Source: a virus
IMG/VR virus record: IMGVR_UViG_3300017917_002849
Coordinates: 1-24,615 of that record
Reading direction: 5' to 3' (one strand)
Length of the DNA: 24,615 nucleotides
The position numbers and the translations under genes were made by a program. Below, piece by piece: positions 1-7,908 of this stretch; position 1 is the stretch's first letter; the number at the start of each line of letters is the position of its first letter. The notes beneath the pieces were generated by a model that saw only the letters and a program-made list of their open reading frames with translations, did no database searches and had not been told where the DNA came from.

Positions 1-89
1 AAAACATTAATTTGTTTGTCGCCTTCAGAATACTCAACAATACGTTTGATCTTAGGATCTTTTATAATGTTTGCATTTTTGTCAATCAT
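1..89 (-). CDS. N-terminus of an unidentified protein (cut by window edge)
   Basis: An ATG at 89 overlaps the TGA stop of the primase gene as ATGA, the usual sign of translational coupling in this genome. The 29 codons inside the window begin MIDKNANIIKDPKIKRIVEY and stay open to the window edge, so only the N-terminus is visible. It is charged and has no signal peptide or membrane segment. The position directly after the primase suggests a replication or recombination role, but no family motif is visible and I do not assign one. Confidence 0.7.
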   Translation of the reverse strand, partial: MIDKNANIIKDPKIKRIVEYSEGDKQINV

Positions 90-1024
90 ATTAATTGTAA
101 TTTTTTCTCAAGCAAGCTCTGTAGGTTCAGAGGTTTTGTTTGCTCAATTGTGTTAAGAAATTGTTCAAAACCAATTTCATTAGCGTCTTTACCTTCCATT
201 TCTACCAAATATACTTCTTTACCATATGACATTAGCATTTCGGCTTGTTTTAAAGCATCTTTTCTAGCATCAGCATCTAAAGCAATATAAATTCTATCAA
301 CAGAAGATTCAACTAACTTTTGCATTAGTTTATCATGTAATACTTTACCAAATAAAGGTATAACATTACGTTTAATTGTAAGAGCATCAAATATACCTTC
401 AACAAGTATAATTGGTGCATCCCAATTTATATATAATTCGAACCCAATTACTTCTTTAGAAGCTATGGGTGGATTTTTATATTTACGATCTGATTCTTTA
501 TAAGATCGAGCTATAAAATAGTTTAACTTGATATTTTTATCATATGATGGTATAATAACTCTTTCAGCATAAGGTCCTTCTTTACAAAAGCCTATATTAT
601 ATTTTATTATATCATCTGTTGTAATACCTCTTTTTCTTAAAAATTTAAGAGCATGTTTTGATTCAATTTGAGCAATTTTATCTTCAATTAAATTAGATAA
701 AGAAATAAATTCCTTAGGTAATTCAAGAACACTAATTTCAACATGTTCTTGTTTATTAGTAGGAACAATTAAAATATTTAATTCATTAATTTTAGATTGG
801 GGTGCTTTAATTTTCTTAAATAAGGATAATAGTGTCTTACCTTTTGCACCACATACCCAACAATGCCAAAAATTTTCATGTTTAGCAGTTGTACGTAAAT
901 TAATTTCCATTTTGTTTTTATGGTGTGTACAGAATGGACATTTAAAAGCATAATTGCCTTTACTTGTTGATTGACCTTTACCTAGCACTGATTCTACTAG
1001 GAATAGTAGAGCTGTATTATCCAT
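86..1024 (-). CDS. DNA primase, zinc-finger plus TOPRIM (T4 gp61-like)
   Basis: This 312-residue protein has the two parts of a DnaG/gp61-type primase, the enzyme that makes RNA primers for lagging-strand synthesis. Residues 29-58 form a four-cysteine zinc-binding site (CPFC at 29-32 and CWVC at 55-58). A TOPRIM domain follows, with the catalytic glutamate in ILVEGIFDA (E209) and the metal-binding pair in ALDADA (D250, D252), then KDANE. The length is close to T4 gp61 (about 340) and shorter than bacterial DnaG, with no helicase-binding C-terminal domain visible. The ATG at 1024 follows the GIY-YIG gene by 18 bases, and a TATATTTC box lies upstream. The stop overlaps the next start as ATGA. 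It is the only clear replication gene here and lies downstream of the structural block. Confidence 0.9.
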   Translation of the reverse strand: MDNTALLFLVESVLGKGQSTSKGNYAFKCPFCTHHKNKMEINLRTTAKHENFWHCWVCGAKGKTLLSLFKKIKAPQSKINELNILIVPTNKQEHVEISVLELPKEFISLSNLIEDKIAQIESKHALKFLRKRGITTDDIIKYNIGFCKEGPYAERVIIPSYDKNIKLNYFIARSYKESDRKYKNPPIASKEVIGFELYINWDAPIILVEGIFDALTIKRNVIPLFGKVLHDKLMQKLVESSVDRIYIALDADARKDALKQAEMLMSYGKEVYLVEMEGKDANEIGFEQFLNTIEQTKPLNLQSLLEKKLQLI

Positions 1025-1042
1025 AACCTGAAATATACGAAA

Positions 1043-1483
1043 TTATTTTGCCTCTAACAAGTCTTTGGTAAAGAATTTACCTAATATGTTATCATTATAT
1101 GCTCTGCCTTTACCAATTAAAACTTCTTCTCTACATTGGTAATGTAATTCGTAATATGTAAGTTGCTTTTTAGTTAAGCATTGTTTAAATATCCAACACT
1201 CAAAATTATCTTCACCATATTGTTTAACATCAGCAAGTAATTGCTTATTAGAGCCCCAATATGTTTTCCAATCGCTTTCAACTTTCACTACTTCGTGGGT
1301 TGGTTTGCGACCAGGTCCTATTTGTTCAGCTAATTGTTTTTTGGTGAGTTTTTTCTTTTTATTATGCCAATAGGCTTTTTTACCAATGTAAAACATTCCT
1401 GTTTTAAGATTAGTAATTTTATAAACAAAACCATAATAACCTTCTGGGTCTATTGTTTCCCAGCTTTTCCATTTAGATATCAT
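1043..1483 (-). CDS. GIY-YIG endonuclease-like protein, T4-phage type
   Basis: The 146-residue product carries a degenerate GIY-YIG signature: GFVYKI at 18-23 and FYIGKK at 31-36, a lysine-rich insertion, the block ESDWKTYWGSNKQLLADV at about 69-86, and a candidate metal-binding glutamate in YELHYQ (E112). T4-like phages commonly carry proteins of this length with a matching ESDW..YYGSS..L block. Some GIY-YIG proteins are homing endonucleases, but there is no intron or split gene beside this one, so a free-standing nuclease or a non-mobile DNA-processing role is equally possible. The start overlaps the end of the upstream gene by 11 bases. Confidence 0.8.
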   Translation of the reverse strand: MISKWKSWETIDPEGYYGFVYKITNLKTGMFYIGKKAYWHNKKKKLTKKQLAEQIGPGRKPTHEVVKVESDWKTYWGSNKQLLADVKQYGEDNFECWIFKQCLTKKQLTYYELHYQCREEVLIGKGRAYNDNILGKFFTKDLLEAK

Positions 1484-1784
1484 ATTTCACAATAAATGTC
1501 ATGTCTGTATCAGGAGACATCATGATTGGTTTACCAAATTTAGCCACTGCTAGTAAATTATTATCATCATCATATAATCCAATTTGAGTAGCATAAGTAT
1601 AAAAATTAGATCCTGTTGCAAAATCTTTAATAATTCCGTTGGAATAACTACCTGATACTAATGTTGGGTTGTATGATAAATTATAGTCACTTTCTCTTAC
1701 TAGACAACGAACTTCGTTTTCGTAGATAGTATGTTCGTTTTTAAACGATACTGTAAATAGACCTGTATGAATTACTGCTGGCAT
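1473..1784 (-). CDS. Small tail-associated protein, paralogue of the C-terminus of the 6175-7191 product
   Basis: The 103-residue protein aligns by eye with the last ~85 residues of the 338-residue tail protein at 6175-7191. The strongest match is TQIGLYDDDNNLLAVAKF here against TTVGMYNDNNELLAVAKL there, followed by a similar K-P-rich turn and a closing I-V/K-K-Y/L-D end. It is therefore probably a virion component that shares the fibre or baseplate attachment fold, or a remnant left by duplication. An exact TATAAATAT (plus-strand reading) lies three bases upstream of the ATG. The gene sits beyond the glycosyltransferase cassette, which thus lies between two related tail genes. Confidence 0.7.
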   Translation of the reverse strand: MPAVIHTGLFTVSFKNEHTIYENEVRCLVRESDYNLSYNPTLVSGSYSNGIIKDFATGSNFYTYATQIGLYDDDNNLLAVAKFGKPIMMSPDTDMTFIVKYDI

Positions 1785-1786
1785 GA

Positions 1787-2575
1787 TTATAAATATTGAA
1801 GCGCATATTTTTTATAGTACTCTTGATTAAATTGCTCTTTATTAGTGCGCAAATAATCATAATATTTGTCATATACATTTCCTATACTAACTCTTTGTAG
1901 TGGCTTATTGGCAATATCTTTAGAAGCTTCCTTATGATTTTCAAAATTATTTGGATTATTGATATCACCGCTTTGTTTATGACCTGCTATTTCTGGCAGA
2001 TCTCCCCAATTAAAGCAATATGAAGGTACATAATTTTTATTATATTCATCAAGTTGTTTTTCGTCTCTTAATTTAGTATACCAACTTAATCCCTCATACC
2101 CAGTTAAATCATCTCTAAATCCAATTTCCCTAATTCTATTCATTTTTACTATTACTGATGCTTCTAGGGTATTTTTTACTAATTTAATTTCAGTTTGAGA
2201 AGCAAAAAAACTCATTTCAGGTTTCCAAGCATCCATACCTGATTCTTCTATACCTTCTACCGCTTGTTGTATATGCCAAGGTAAATAAATATCATCATCA
2301 TCTGCTAACATAAAATAATCACCAGTTGCATGGGTTACAGCATCTCTACATATCTGTCCTCTATTTTGATAAGATTTACCTGTTTTATAATCAATATTAT
2401 TATTAATTACAATTATAGATGAATCTTCAAATTCTAAAATATAAGGGTATTCTTCATCAGTATTAAAGATAATTAATTCTTTATTAGGATAAGATTGAGC
2501 ATAATATTGTGCTACAATTCTTTCAACGCAAGTAAAGCGTCTATATGTTGTACAAACAAAACTAACTTTTTTCAT
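1787..2575 (-). CDS. Family 2-like glycosyltransferase (GT-A fold)
   Basis: This 262-residue protein begins with the GT2 N-terminal strand (KKVSFVCTTYRR), continues through a nucleotide-binding region, and carries GDYFMLADDDDIY at 85-97, the acidic DxD-type motif that binds the metal and the sugar nucleotide. No transmembrane segment is visible, so it is probably a soluble enzyme. It is the last gene of a four-gene modification cassette, and its ATG overlaps the preceding TGA as ATGA. Donor and acceptor cannot be read from sequence. The best acceptor candidates are the threonine-rich tail protein at 4774-6171 or the host surface polysaccharide. Confidence 0.85.
   Translation of the reverse strand: MKKVSFVCTTYRRFTCVERIVAQYYAQSYPNKELIIFNTDEEYPYILEFEDSSIIVINNNIDYKTGKSYQNRGQICRDAVTHATGDYFMLADDDDIYLPWHIQQAVEGIEESGMDAWKPEMSFFASQTEIKLVKNTLEASVIVKMNRIREIGFRDDLTGYEGLSWYTKLRDEKQLDEYNKNYVPSYCFNWGDLPEIAGHKQSGDINNPNNFENHKEASKDIANKPLQRVSIGNVYDKYYDYLRTNKEQFNQEYYKKYALQYL
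1788..1796 (-). promoter_or_regulatory. TATAAATAT box (plus-strand reading) before the 1473-1784 gene
   Basis: Reads ATATTTATA on the coding strand, three bases before the ATG, and overlaps the 3' end of the glycosyltransferase gene. It is one of several identical or near-identical boxes at starts of genes in this window. Possible promoter or translation element. Confidence 0.35.
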
Positions 2576-3219
2576 TTTAAATAATTTATATTCCCACTTT
2601 CAAAGTTTTTTCTATTTTCTGGGGACCATGAGTATAAGGCGTGGTGTTTAAAATTTTTGTTTTCAAATTCGGAAAATAAATAATAATTTACATTTAAATT
2701 TTGTAACTTTGGTATTAAAAGTTCATGGATACATTCATGGGGTAATCCAAAATATTCTCTTACCATATTTCCCATCCAACTAGGTCCATACCACCCCCAT
2801 TTTTCTTTATTAATCTGTTCAAATATATAATTTATTAAAGAATGGTTTTTAGATGACCCAAAAATTCCATTAGGAATAGTATAATCATTCCCTCCATGGT
2901 ATGTATAAAGACCATCATATTCATGAAAGTTGGTATTTTCAAACCCACCAATACAATCAAAATCTACATCTAAATAAATACCACCATATTCTTTTACTAA
3001 AAATACTCTTAGTACATCTGCTTGATGAGCATAATCTTTATTTTTTCCAAACATATCATATACTTCTTTTAATTTTTCGGGAAGTGGAGGTATGTTTGTA
3101 TTTATCCAAAACATATGTTGATATGAAGGATTTTGTTCTTTTACTTTTTGAACAAATTCTTTTTCCCTATCAGGCATTTCAAAAGGTCCCACCCATATTT
3201 GATGGATAATTTTTTCCAT
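2572..3219 (-). CDS. GT32-type glycosyltransferase (OCH1/TcdB-like DXD region)
   Basis: The 215-residue product has the two hallmarks of glycosyltransferases with the DXD sugar-binding region. One is the N-terminal IIHQIWVG at 4-11. The other is HQADVLRVFLVKEYGGIYLD at 65-84, followed by the DVD acidic motif (D84, D86). In this family the aspartates hold the metal and nucleotide-sugar. The usual GT32 core is about this size, so nothing looks missing. There is no signal peptide or anchor, unlike fungal OCH1, so it would act in the host cytoplasm. It overlaps the methyltransferase-like gene (TAATG) upstream and the GT2 gene (ATGA) downstream, so the cassette is probably translated as a coupled unit. 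Confidence 0.87.
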   Translation of the reverse strand: MEKIIHQIWVGPFEMPDREKEFVQKVKEQNPSYQHMFWINTNIPPLPEKLKEVYDMFGKNKDYAHQADVLRVFLVKEYGGIYLDVDFDCIGGFENTNFHEYDGLYTYHGGNDYTIPNGIFGSSKNHSLINYIFEQINKEKWGWYGPSWMGNMVREYFGLPHECIHELLIPKLQNLNVNYYLFSEFENKNFKHHALYSWSPENRKNFESGNINYLK

Positions 3220-3800
3220 TATTTAAATTTAATTAATTGAGAACCTCTAAAAGTTGGTATATAAAGTGCCCATTCAATTTTACTTGAATAATCTCTCATA
3301 AACTGAGATACTGAGTTTCTAACATCAGTATGGTAGTCATAGTCATCTAAAATAACATAATGACATTTATCCATTGCTAATTTCAAATCATGTATTTTGC
3401 AATTATAATCGTGACAACCATCAATTGAAATCAAGTCAAAAAATTGTGGAAGTTCAGTTTGTTCTTGAGAATCCATATGTAGAATTTCCCATTTACAATT
3501 ACCATTATAATATTGAGAAATATTACTTTTCGCAATTTCATTATTACCATACGTTTCTAAATCCCACCCCAAAGCATATTCTAAATCTTCAGAACCTAAA
3601 AGAGTAGGTAAAAAACTAAATCCAAATCTAACACCAATTTCCATAAAAGATTTTGGTTGTATAGTTTTTGCTATAGCATAATACCACTCAAAACAGTTAC
3701 CACTCCATACATAATCGTAAGAATCATATCTAGTAAAAAATTCAGAAGGAATTATATTATGAATAGATTCTGGTTTGTTTTTGAATAATTGTTCTATCAT
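3219..3800 (-). CDS. Class I SAM-dependent methyltransferase-like protein
   Basis: From the ATG at 3800 the product is 193 residues. The frame stays open nine bases further to a TTG, but the ATG makes an ATGA overlap with the gene before it, like its neighbours, so I chose it. EIGVRFG at 54-60 matches the glycine-rich SAM-binding loop. FFDLISIDGCHDYNC at about 120-134 and YVILDDYD at 148-155 match the acidic and post-III strands of Methyltransf_24-type enzymes often found in sugar-modification clusters. O-methylation of a transferred sugar is the simplest reading, by context only. A polysaccharide-linked dehydrogenase or a degenerate enzyme cannot be excluded. Confidence 0.72.
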   Translation of the reverse strand: MIEQLFKNKPESIHNIIPSEFFTRYDSYDYVWSGNCFEWYYAIAKTIQPKSFMEIGVRFGFSFLPTLLGSEDLEYALGWDLETYGNNEIAKSNISQYYNGNCKWEILHMDSQEQTELPQFFDLISIDGCHDYNCKIHDLKLAMDKCHYVILDDYDYHTDVRNSVSQFMRDYSSKIEWALYIPTFRGSQLIKFK

Positions 3801-4753
3801 ATTAAACAAGATTTATTTGCTGTTTCTTTAATTTCGTTAAAATACAATTTAGAGCAAAATTGTTCGTCAAATGTATCTTCAATATTGTATGGTAATTGTT
3901 GTTGATAAATGCCCTTATAAAAATGTTTTCCTGTTCCCGTTACACCAGCATTATGGTATATAGTTGTTTCTTCCCATCTATTTTTAGTATCAGTAGCCCA
4001 ACTAAAATTCATTTCAGAAACCACTTTAGTTTCGTTTCCTAATAACCATCCATTCCATAACACAGCCCACATATCAGCACACCATATTTGAAGGGGGTGA
4101 TGTGAAGGATCTTGTTGTATTTTTTCATTATTAAGCTGAGTGATTTGGTAGAATAGTTGTTCACTATTCTTTTCAACTTTTTCCCAATAATCTGCATCTA
4201 CATTTTTTAATATATATTGAGCCCCTCCAGAATTGGAGTTCATTAATTTAGGGACAAGAGGATTCATACCAACAATTTCACACATTTTGTTATATACATC
4301 TTGTCCTTTAGAAATAATATAATCATAATTAATATATGAATTTGTATTACTTAAATACCAAATATTATCATTTAAAAACTGATTCCAATTCGGTGTTTTA
4401 GTAAATACAATATCACAATCATGGTAAAAGATCACCTCATTTTCCAGTTCAGGATGCGCTTTAAAGTGCTGTTTTAATATATTAGGGCGGACTGATGAGA
4501 TATAATATATAGGTTGTTGTCTTGTATCTTGATAAAAGAAAAAACGAACATTGTTATAATGAGAGGCTAATTTATTCCAAGCATCAACATTAGCTTGTAC
4601 TGATGTAGTTAGGTCATTTGGATTCCAAGCAACAAGAATATCAATATTGTTTGGATTGATTCCGTGCTTAATAAAGTTGTTTAACATTACTTCAACCTGC
4701 CAAGCATAATAAAGTAAGCGAGGTTGAACACAAACATAACGTAAATTTTTCAT
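3797..4753 (-). CDS. GT-A-like glycosyltransferase family protein
   Basis: This 318-residue protein starts at the ATG at 4753, preceded by an A-rich leader. An in-frame TTG at 4780 would add nine residues but would overlap the previous gene. Residues 106-117 read EVIFYHDCDIVF, a hydrophobic strand followed by a D-x-D pair (D112, D114), the usual metal and nucleotide-sugar site of GT-A enzymes. Further on are QIWCADMWAVLWNGWLLG and, near the C-terminus, a histidine-rich turn in TIYHNAGVTGTGKHF, resembling the C-terminal metal-binding histidine of GT8-like families. I do not recognise a named family. It opens the modification cassette directly after the threonine-rich tail gene, with a 20-base gap. 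Confidence 0.7.
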   Translation of the reverse strand: MKNLRYVCVQPRLLYYAWQVEVMLNNFIKHGINPNNIDILVAWNPNDLTTSVQANVDAWNKLASHYNNVRFFFYQDTRQQPIYYISSVRPNILKQHFKAHPELENEVIFYHDCDIVFTKTPNWNQFLNDNIWYLSNTNSYINYDYIISKGQDVYNKMCEIVGMNPLVPKLMNSNSGGAQYILKNVDADYWEKVEKNSEQLFYQITQLNNEKIQQDPSHHPLQIWCADMWAVLWNGWLLGNETKVVSEMNFSWATDTKNRWEETTIYHNAGVTGTGKHFYKGIYQQQLPYNIEDTFDEQFCSKLYFNEIKETANKSCLI

Positions 4754-4773
4754 AACAATTTTTATTTTACGTA

Positions 4774-6171
4774 TTAACAAGTACCATCTACAATTTCAAA
4801 TTCTACTAATTGAGTTGTTCCAAATGTTATTCCAGTAAATGTATATATTCCTGTTGAAGACACATTTAATGAAGAAACAACCACATTATCAATATAAAGT
4901 TTAAGACAAGCATTACCAAGATTTTGAGTTACGTCAACATCTATGTTTGATGAAGCAACTCCAGAATGAGTACCTTCAGCAGTTTGACCAGCTGTAACTG
5001 GTAATGAACCTACAGATAAAGTATAGAATTGAGCAGATGATATTGTGATGTTATTTATCGTACTATTTGTACTGCCGTTTGTTATAAAGAACGTATTTCC
5101 AAGTGTTGTTGTTGTACTAGTTGTACTAGTAGTAGTTGTTGTAGTAGTTGGTTCGGTTGTTGTAGTCGAAGTTGTACTAGTTGTAGTAGTTGTGGTTGTT
5201 GTAGTTGGTTCAGTTGTTGTTGTACTAGTTGTACTAGTAGTAGTTGTTGTAGTAGTTGGTTCGGTTGTTGTAGTCGAAGTTGTACTAGTTGTTGTTGTAG
5301 TTGTACAGTCTGAGGAGGTATATGTGCCTACTGTACCAGTTACGAAGTCTATTGTATATATTTGACCTGTGTCAGGTATAACGACATAGTTATATCCGCT
5401 CACAGGAGTTGTTAATGAACTATCTACATACAGTACTACTCCAGTAGTAATGGTTAGAGTATTAGTATAGACATACAACGGAGCACCAATACATGCTGCT
5501 TCTAGGGTAAGCGATACTAATATCGGAAAATTATAAACAGCTGTTGTAGTGGTTGTTGTGGTTGAAGTGGTTGTGGTAGTTGTTGGAGTACAAGAAGATG
5601 TTGGAAACATCAACTGATAATCTGGGTTTGTTATTATTGCTAATCCATGGGCATAAAATATATTTCCTATGTGAGTTGAACCATCTTTTAAGTTGCCATA
5701 TCCATCATCAGTTACACTATAAGCAGATGAGGTTAATACAAAAGAATTAGGTAAAACTTTATTACCATATATATCTTGGTTAATAGCAAGTACACGAATG
5801 CTAGCATCAGCACCAGTAGGAAAATTATTTACAAAGTTTTTATTATCATTATATATAAAATATGATGATGTTGGTCTTTGTTGAGATGCTGACTCATAAT
5901 AGATTGAGTTAGCTAAAGAAGAAGTATCTAGTAGAGTTGTATACTCTTGATAAAATAATTGATTAATTTGAGTATATATTAATCTTTCGTATTGCCCTTC
6001 ACTTTTTGGATCACTGCCTGAGGAAAAACTGCTTGTAAGATTAGTGCCTTTATATATAGTTAAATAATCAGATGATGATGGAAAACAATAAATAGAAATA
6101 TCCCATTGCTTATTAGCATGATTGGGTACTACCGAAACATCCGATTTGCTTAACTTCTTGAATGAAGACAT
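4774..6171 (-). CDS. Tail or fibre protein with mucin-like threonine tracts
   Basis: The 465-residue product is modular. Residues 1-193 are a structural domain ending in GNIFYAHGLAIITNPDYQLM, of a type seen in phage tail proteins. A threonine tract runs from 195 to 210. Residues 211-289 form a beta-rich domain with the LYVDSSLTTPVSGYNYV pattern and two cysteines. A long tract at 290-356 contains four copies of STTSTTTT, the first three followed by EP. Residues 357-465 form a C-terminal Ig-like beta domain. Long Thr/Ser-Pro-poor linkers are flexible and are classic sites for O-glycosylation, and four sugar- or methyl-transfer genes follow immediately. No collagen-like or endosialidase motif is visible. 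The tracts are encoded by a 108-bp tandem repeat that could vary in length without breaking the frame. Confidence 0.75.
   Translation of the reverse strand: MSSFKKLSKSDVSVVPNHANKQWDISIYCFPSSSDYLTIYKGTNLTSSFSSGSDPKSEGQYERLIYTQINQLFYQEYTTLLDTSSLANSIYYESASQQRPTSSYFIYNDNKNFVNNFPTGADASIRVLAINQDIYGNKVLPNSFVLTSSAYSVTDDGYGNLKDGSTHIGNIFYAHGLAIITNPDYQLMFPTSSCTPTTTTTTSTTTTTTTAVYNFPILVSLTLEAACIGAPLYVYTNTLTITTGVVLYVDSSLTTPVSGYNYVVIPDTGQIYTIDFVTGTVGTYTSSDCTTTTTTSTTSTTTTEPTTTTTTTSTTSTTTTEPTTTTTTTTTSTTSTTTTEPTTTTTTTSTTSTTTTLGNTFFITNGSTNSTINNITISSAQFYTLSVGSLPVTAGQTAEGTHSGVASSNIDVDVTQNLGNACLKLYIDNVVVSSLNVSSTGIYTFTGITFGTTQLVEFEIVDGTC
5105..5292. repeat. 108-bp-period tandem repeat encoding the long threonine tract
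   Basis: Bases 5105-5184 recur without change at 5213-5292, an 80-bp perfect direct repeat with a 108-bp period (36 codons, two STTSTTTT units). Between the copies lies a diverged half-unit. Within each copy are shorter GTT/GTA triplet runs and repeated CTAGTTGTA blocks. The period is a multiple of three, so unequal recombination or slippage would shorten or lengthen the tail linker in frame. Confidence 0.9.
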
Positions 6172-6174
6172 GCA

Positions 6175-7191
6175 TTAATAGTCTAATTTGATTCTAATTA
6201 AAGCCTCTTTTGTAAAGTCTTTTGTTAATGGTCTACTTAATTTAGCTACAGCTAACAACTCATTATTATCATTATACATACCTACAGTTGTAATGTATGT
6301 TTGAGGATTATTAATTAATGTAGTATATAATAAGTTACCATTTGCATCTATGATAGATGGGTTTGTTGTATAGTTAAATTCACTATTCTTAATACGGGTA
6401 AAGAAGAAACGTGAAGAAACAGTTTCAGAACTTTGTAATTGCATACTACCACTACCCATAGCAGCTGAATGAGATACTGCAGAGAATAATAATAAATGAT
6501 TATTAGCAATTGATGATGTAGTTTGATTCAAGTTAGTTGAACCCGTAACATAAGGTAAAATGGAAGTAGATGAACCTGAAGTTGCATTTAATACAACAAT
6601 ATTGAGGTCAGGGAACATCATTCCGTAATAAGAACTAGTAGCTGCAGATGAATAAGGAACATTATTACTTCCACTAATCAAATAAAAAACTCTATTTTCA
6701 CCTATAAATCTAGTTAAATTTGTAGTACTACTATCATCGATTAGTTTAATAAAATTAGTACCAACTCCTAAAGTTATACCAAATGATCCTGGTAATAAAG
6801 ATTCTTTATAGCGAGCACGAGCATAGTTAATTACAAAAATCTGATCAGCTGTTGTACCACTGTTATCAAAACTAAAGTTTGTGGTTTCAGTACCATAAAC
6901 TAAATTTCTATATTCACCATATACAACACGAGAAGGAGTATAACCACCTAATGGTATATTATTATTAATTAATTTAGAACCAGATCCATTTAAATTACCG
7001 TACTGAACAGCAAATTGAATTGATGAAGCTGGGTTTGATGGGTTTCCATTATACACATCAGCATAATATTCTGTTGGAGCACTTGCTGTAAAGAAAGTAC
7101 TTAAAGAATTATTATCTCCACTAAATAAACCGCGTACTACGGTTTCGGAGCTAATTACTGAATCTTCTGGGTTGTATCTTACGAATGACAT
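6175..7191 (-). CDS. Tail fibre/baseplate-associated structural protein
   Basis: This 338-residue protein is rich in Ser, Thr, Asn and Tyr with little charge, typical of phage fibre shafts. It begins MSFVRYNPEDSVISSETVVR and ends in the TTVGMYNDNNELLAVAKLSR block. That block is shared with the small protein at 1473-1784 and, as far as I recall, is widespread in structural proteins of uncultured T4-like phages. It is nine bases downstream of the gene at 7200-7862 and three bases upstream of the threonine-rich tail gene, so all three probably belong to one transcript. Its exact place in the virion is not readable from sequence. Confidence 0.7.
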   Translation of the reverse strand: MSFVRYNPEDSVISSETVVRGLFSGDNNSLSTFFTASAPTEYYADVYNGNPSNPASSIQFAVQYGNLNGSGSKLINNNIPLGGYTPSRVVYGEYRNLVYGTETTNFSFDNSGTTADQIFVINYARARYKESLLPGSFGITLGVGTNFIKLIDDSSTTNLTRFIGENRVFYLISGSNNVPYSSAATSSYYGMMFPDLNIVVLNATSGSSTSILPYVTGSTNLNQTTSSIANNHLLLFSAVSHSAAMGSGSMQLQSSETVSSRFFFTRIKNSEFNYTTNPSIIDANGNLLYTTLINNPQTYITTVGMYNDNNELLAVAKLSRPLTKDFTKEALIRIKLDY

Positions 7192-7199
7192 AGTTTATA

Positions 7200-7862
7200 T
7201 TATATTGTTGATACTTTTTGAATATTTAAAGGAATGGTAACTCTAGCACCACTATCTCTACCAATTACAGTAATTGTAGTAGCTAATTGTGTTAATGTAG
7301 AACCAAATAATGTATTAATTGTAGTACCTGTTAATGTAAATGAAGTACCAACTTGAGTTACTGACAATACAGCACCTGTTGTTGTATTTAATCCTTGAGT
7401 TGGAGTTGTTGTAGTAATACCTGTACCAGTAAATGTAGATACCAAACGAGAATCAGCAATTGTAGCTGTATAGCCATTTGCTTCAAATGTACTTGTAGCA
7501 CCCAAATAATTAAGTGTTTGTGGGGTAATTGTTAATGAAGCACCTTGGCGCAAAGTAATACTGTTATAACCTAAGTTAATTACTGGTAGTTTAGAAGTAC
7601 CACGAGGTAATGTTACTAATTTGTAACGCATTACTTGTGAATCATTTGGAAATGCTTCTAACACAGGAGTGTTTTCAATTGCTTCACCGTAAAATGCAGA
7701 TCCTGAAGGATGAGTTGGATTATACAAAGTATAATCAATTTCATCATCAGCCAATGAAAATTGTGTAATTTGGAAAGAACCATCGTTACGAGCCAATAAT
7801 TCACGGCCTTTCGTGGTTAATATTGCATCTACTGTAATTACTGTAGGGTTTAAAATTGCCAT
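7200..7862 (-). CDS. Conserved tail structural protein with Ig-like C-terminus
   Basis: The 220-residue product has a distinctive N-terminus, LTTKGRELLARNDGSFQITQ, then FSLADDEIDYTLY. As I recall, this block is widely conserved in marine T4-like phage structural genes of unknown role. From about residue 95 the chain becomes Thr/Gly/Val-rich and ends in a strand pattern (ARVTIPLNIQKV) like a BACON/Ig-like beta-sandwich domain. It is preceded by a TATAAATAT box (plus-strand reading) 21 bases upstream of the ATG, so it probably begins a transcript covering the fibre genes. It lies 46 bases from the end of the giant tail gene. Confidence 0.7.
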   Translation of the reverse strand: MAILNPTVITVDAILTTKGRELLARNDGSFQITQFSLADDEIDYTLYNPTHPSGSAFYGEAIENTPVLEAFPNDSQVMRYKLVTLPRGTSKLPVINLGYNSITLRQGASLTITPQTLNYLGATSTFEANGYTATIADSRLVSTFTGTGITTTTPTQGLNTTTGAVLSVTQVGTSFTLTGTTINTLFGSTLTQLATTITVIGRDSGARVTIPLNIQKVSTI

Positions 7863-7883
7863 AATTCTTTATGTTGTATATAC

Positions 7884-7892
7884 TATAAATAT
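7884..7892 (-). promoter_or_regulatory. TATAAATAT box before the 7200-7862 gene
   Basis: Coding strand reads TATATTTATA, 21 bases upstream of the ATG, in the 46-base gap after the giant tail gene. Likely a promoter for the fibre genes. Confidence 0.45.
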
Positions 7893-7908
7893 ATTAAATT
7901 TCTAGATG

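Noticed and set aside
12-290. Plus-strand frame over the primase end and the partial gene
   Set aside because: It opposes two better-supported minus-strand frames with a coupled ATGA overlap and shows no domain.
5105-5292. CRISPR array
   Set aside because: The repeats are contiguous, triplet-based, code for threonine tracts and have no constant repeats with unique spacers.
5045-5365. Long plus-strand frame of valine repeats over the threonine-rich region
   Set aside because: It is the antisense shadow of the GTT/GTA-type triplet repeat; the minus-strand frame is longer, has folded domains on both sides and fits the operon.
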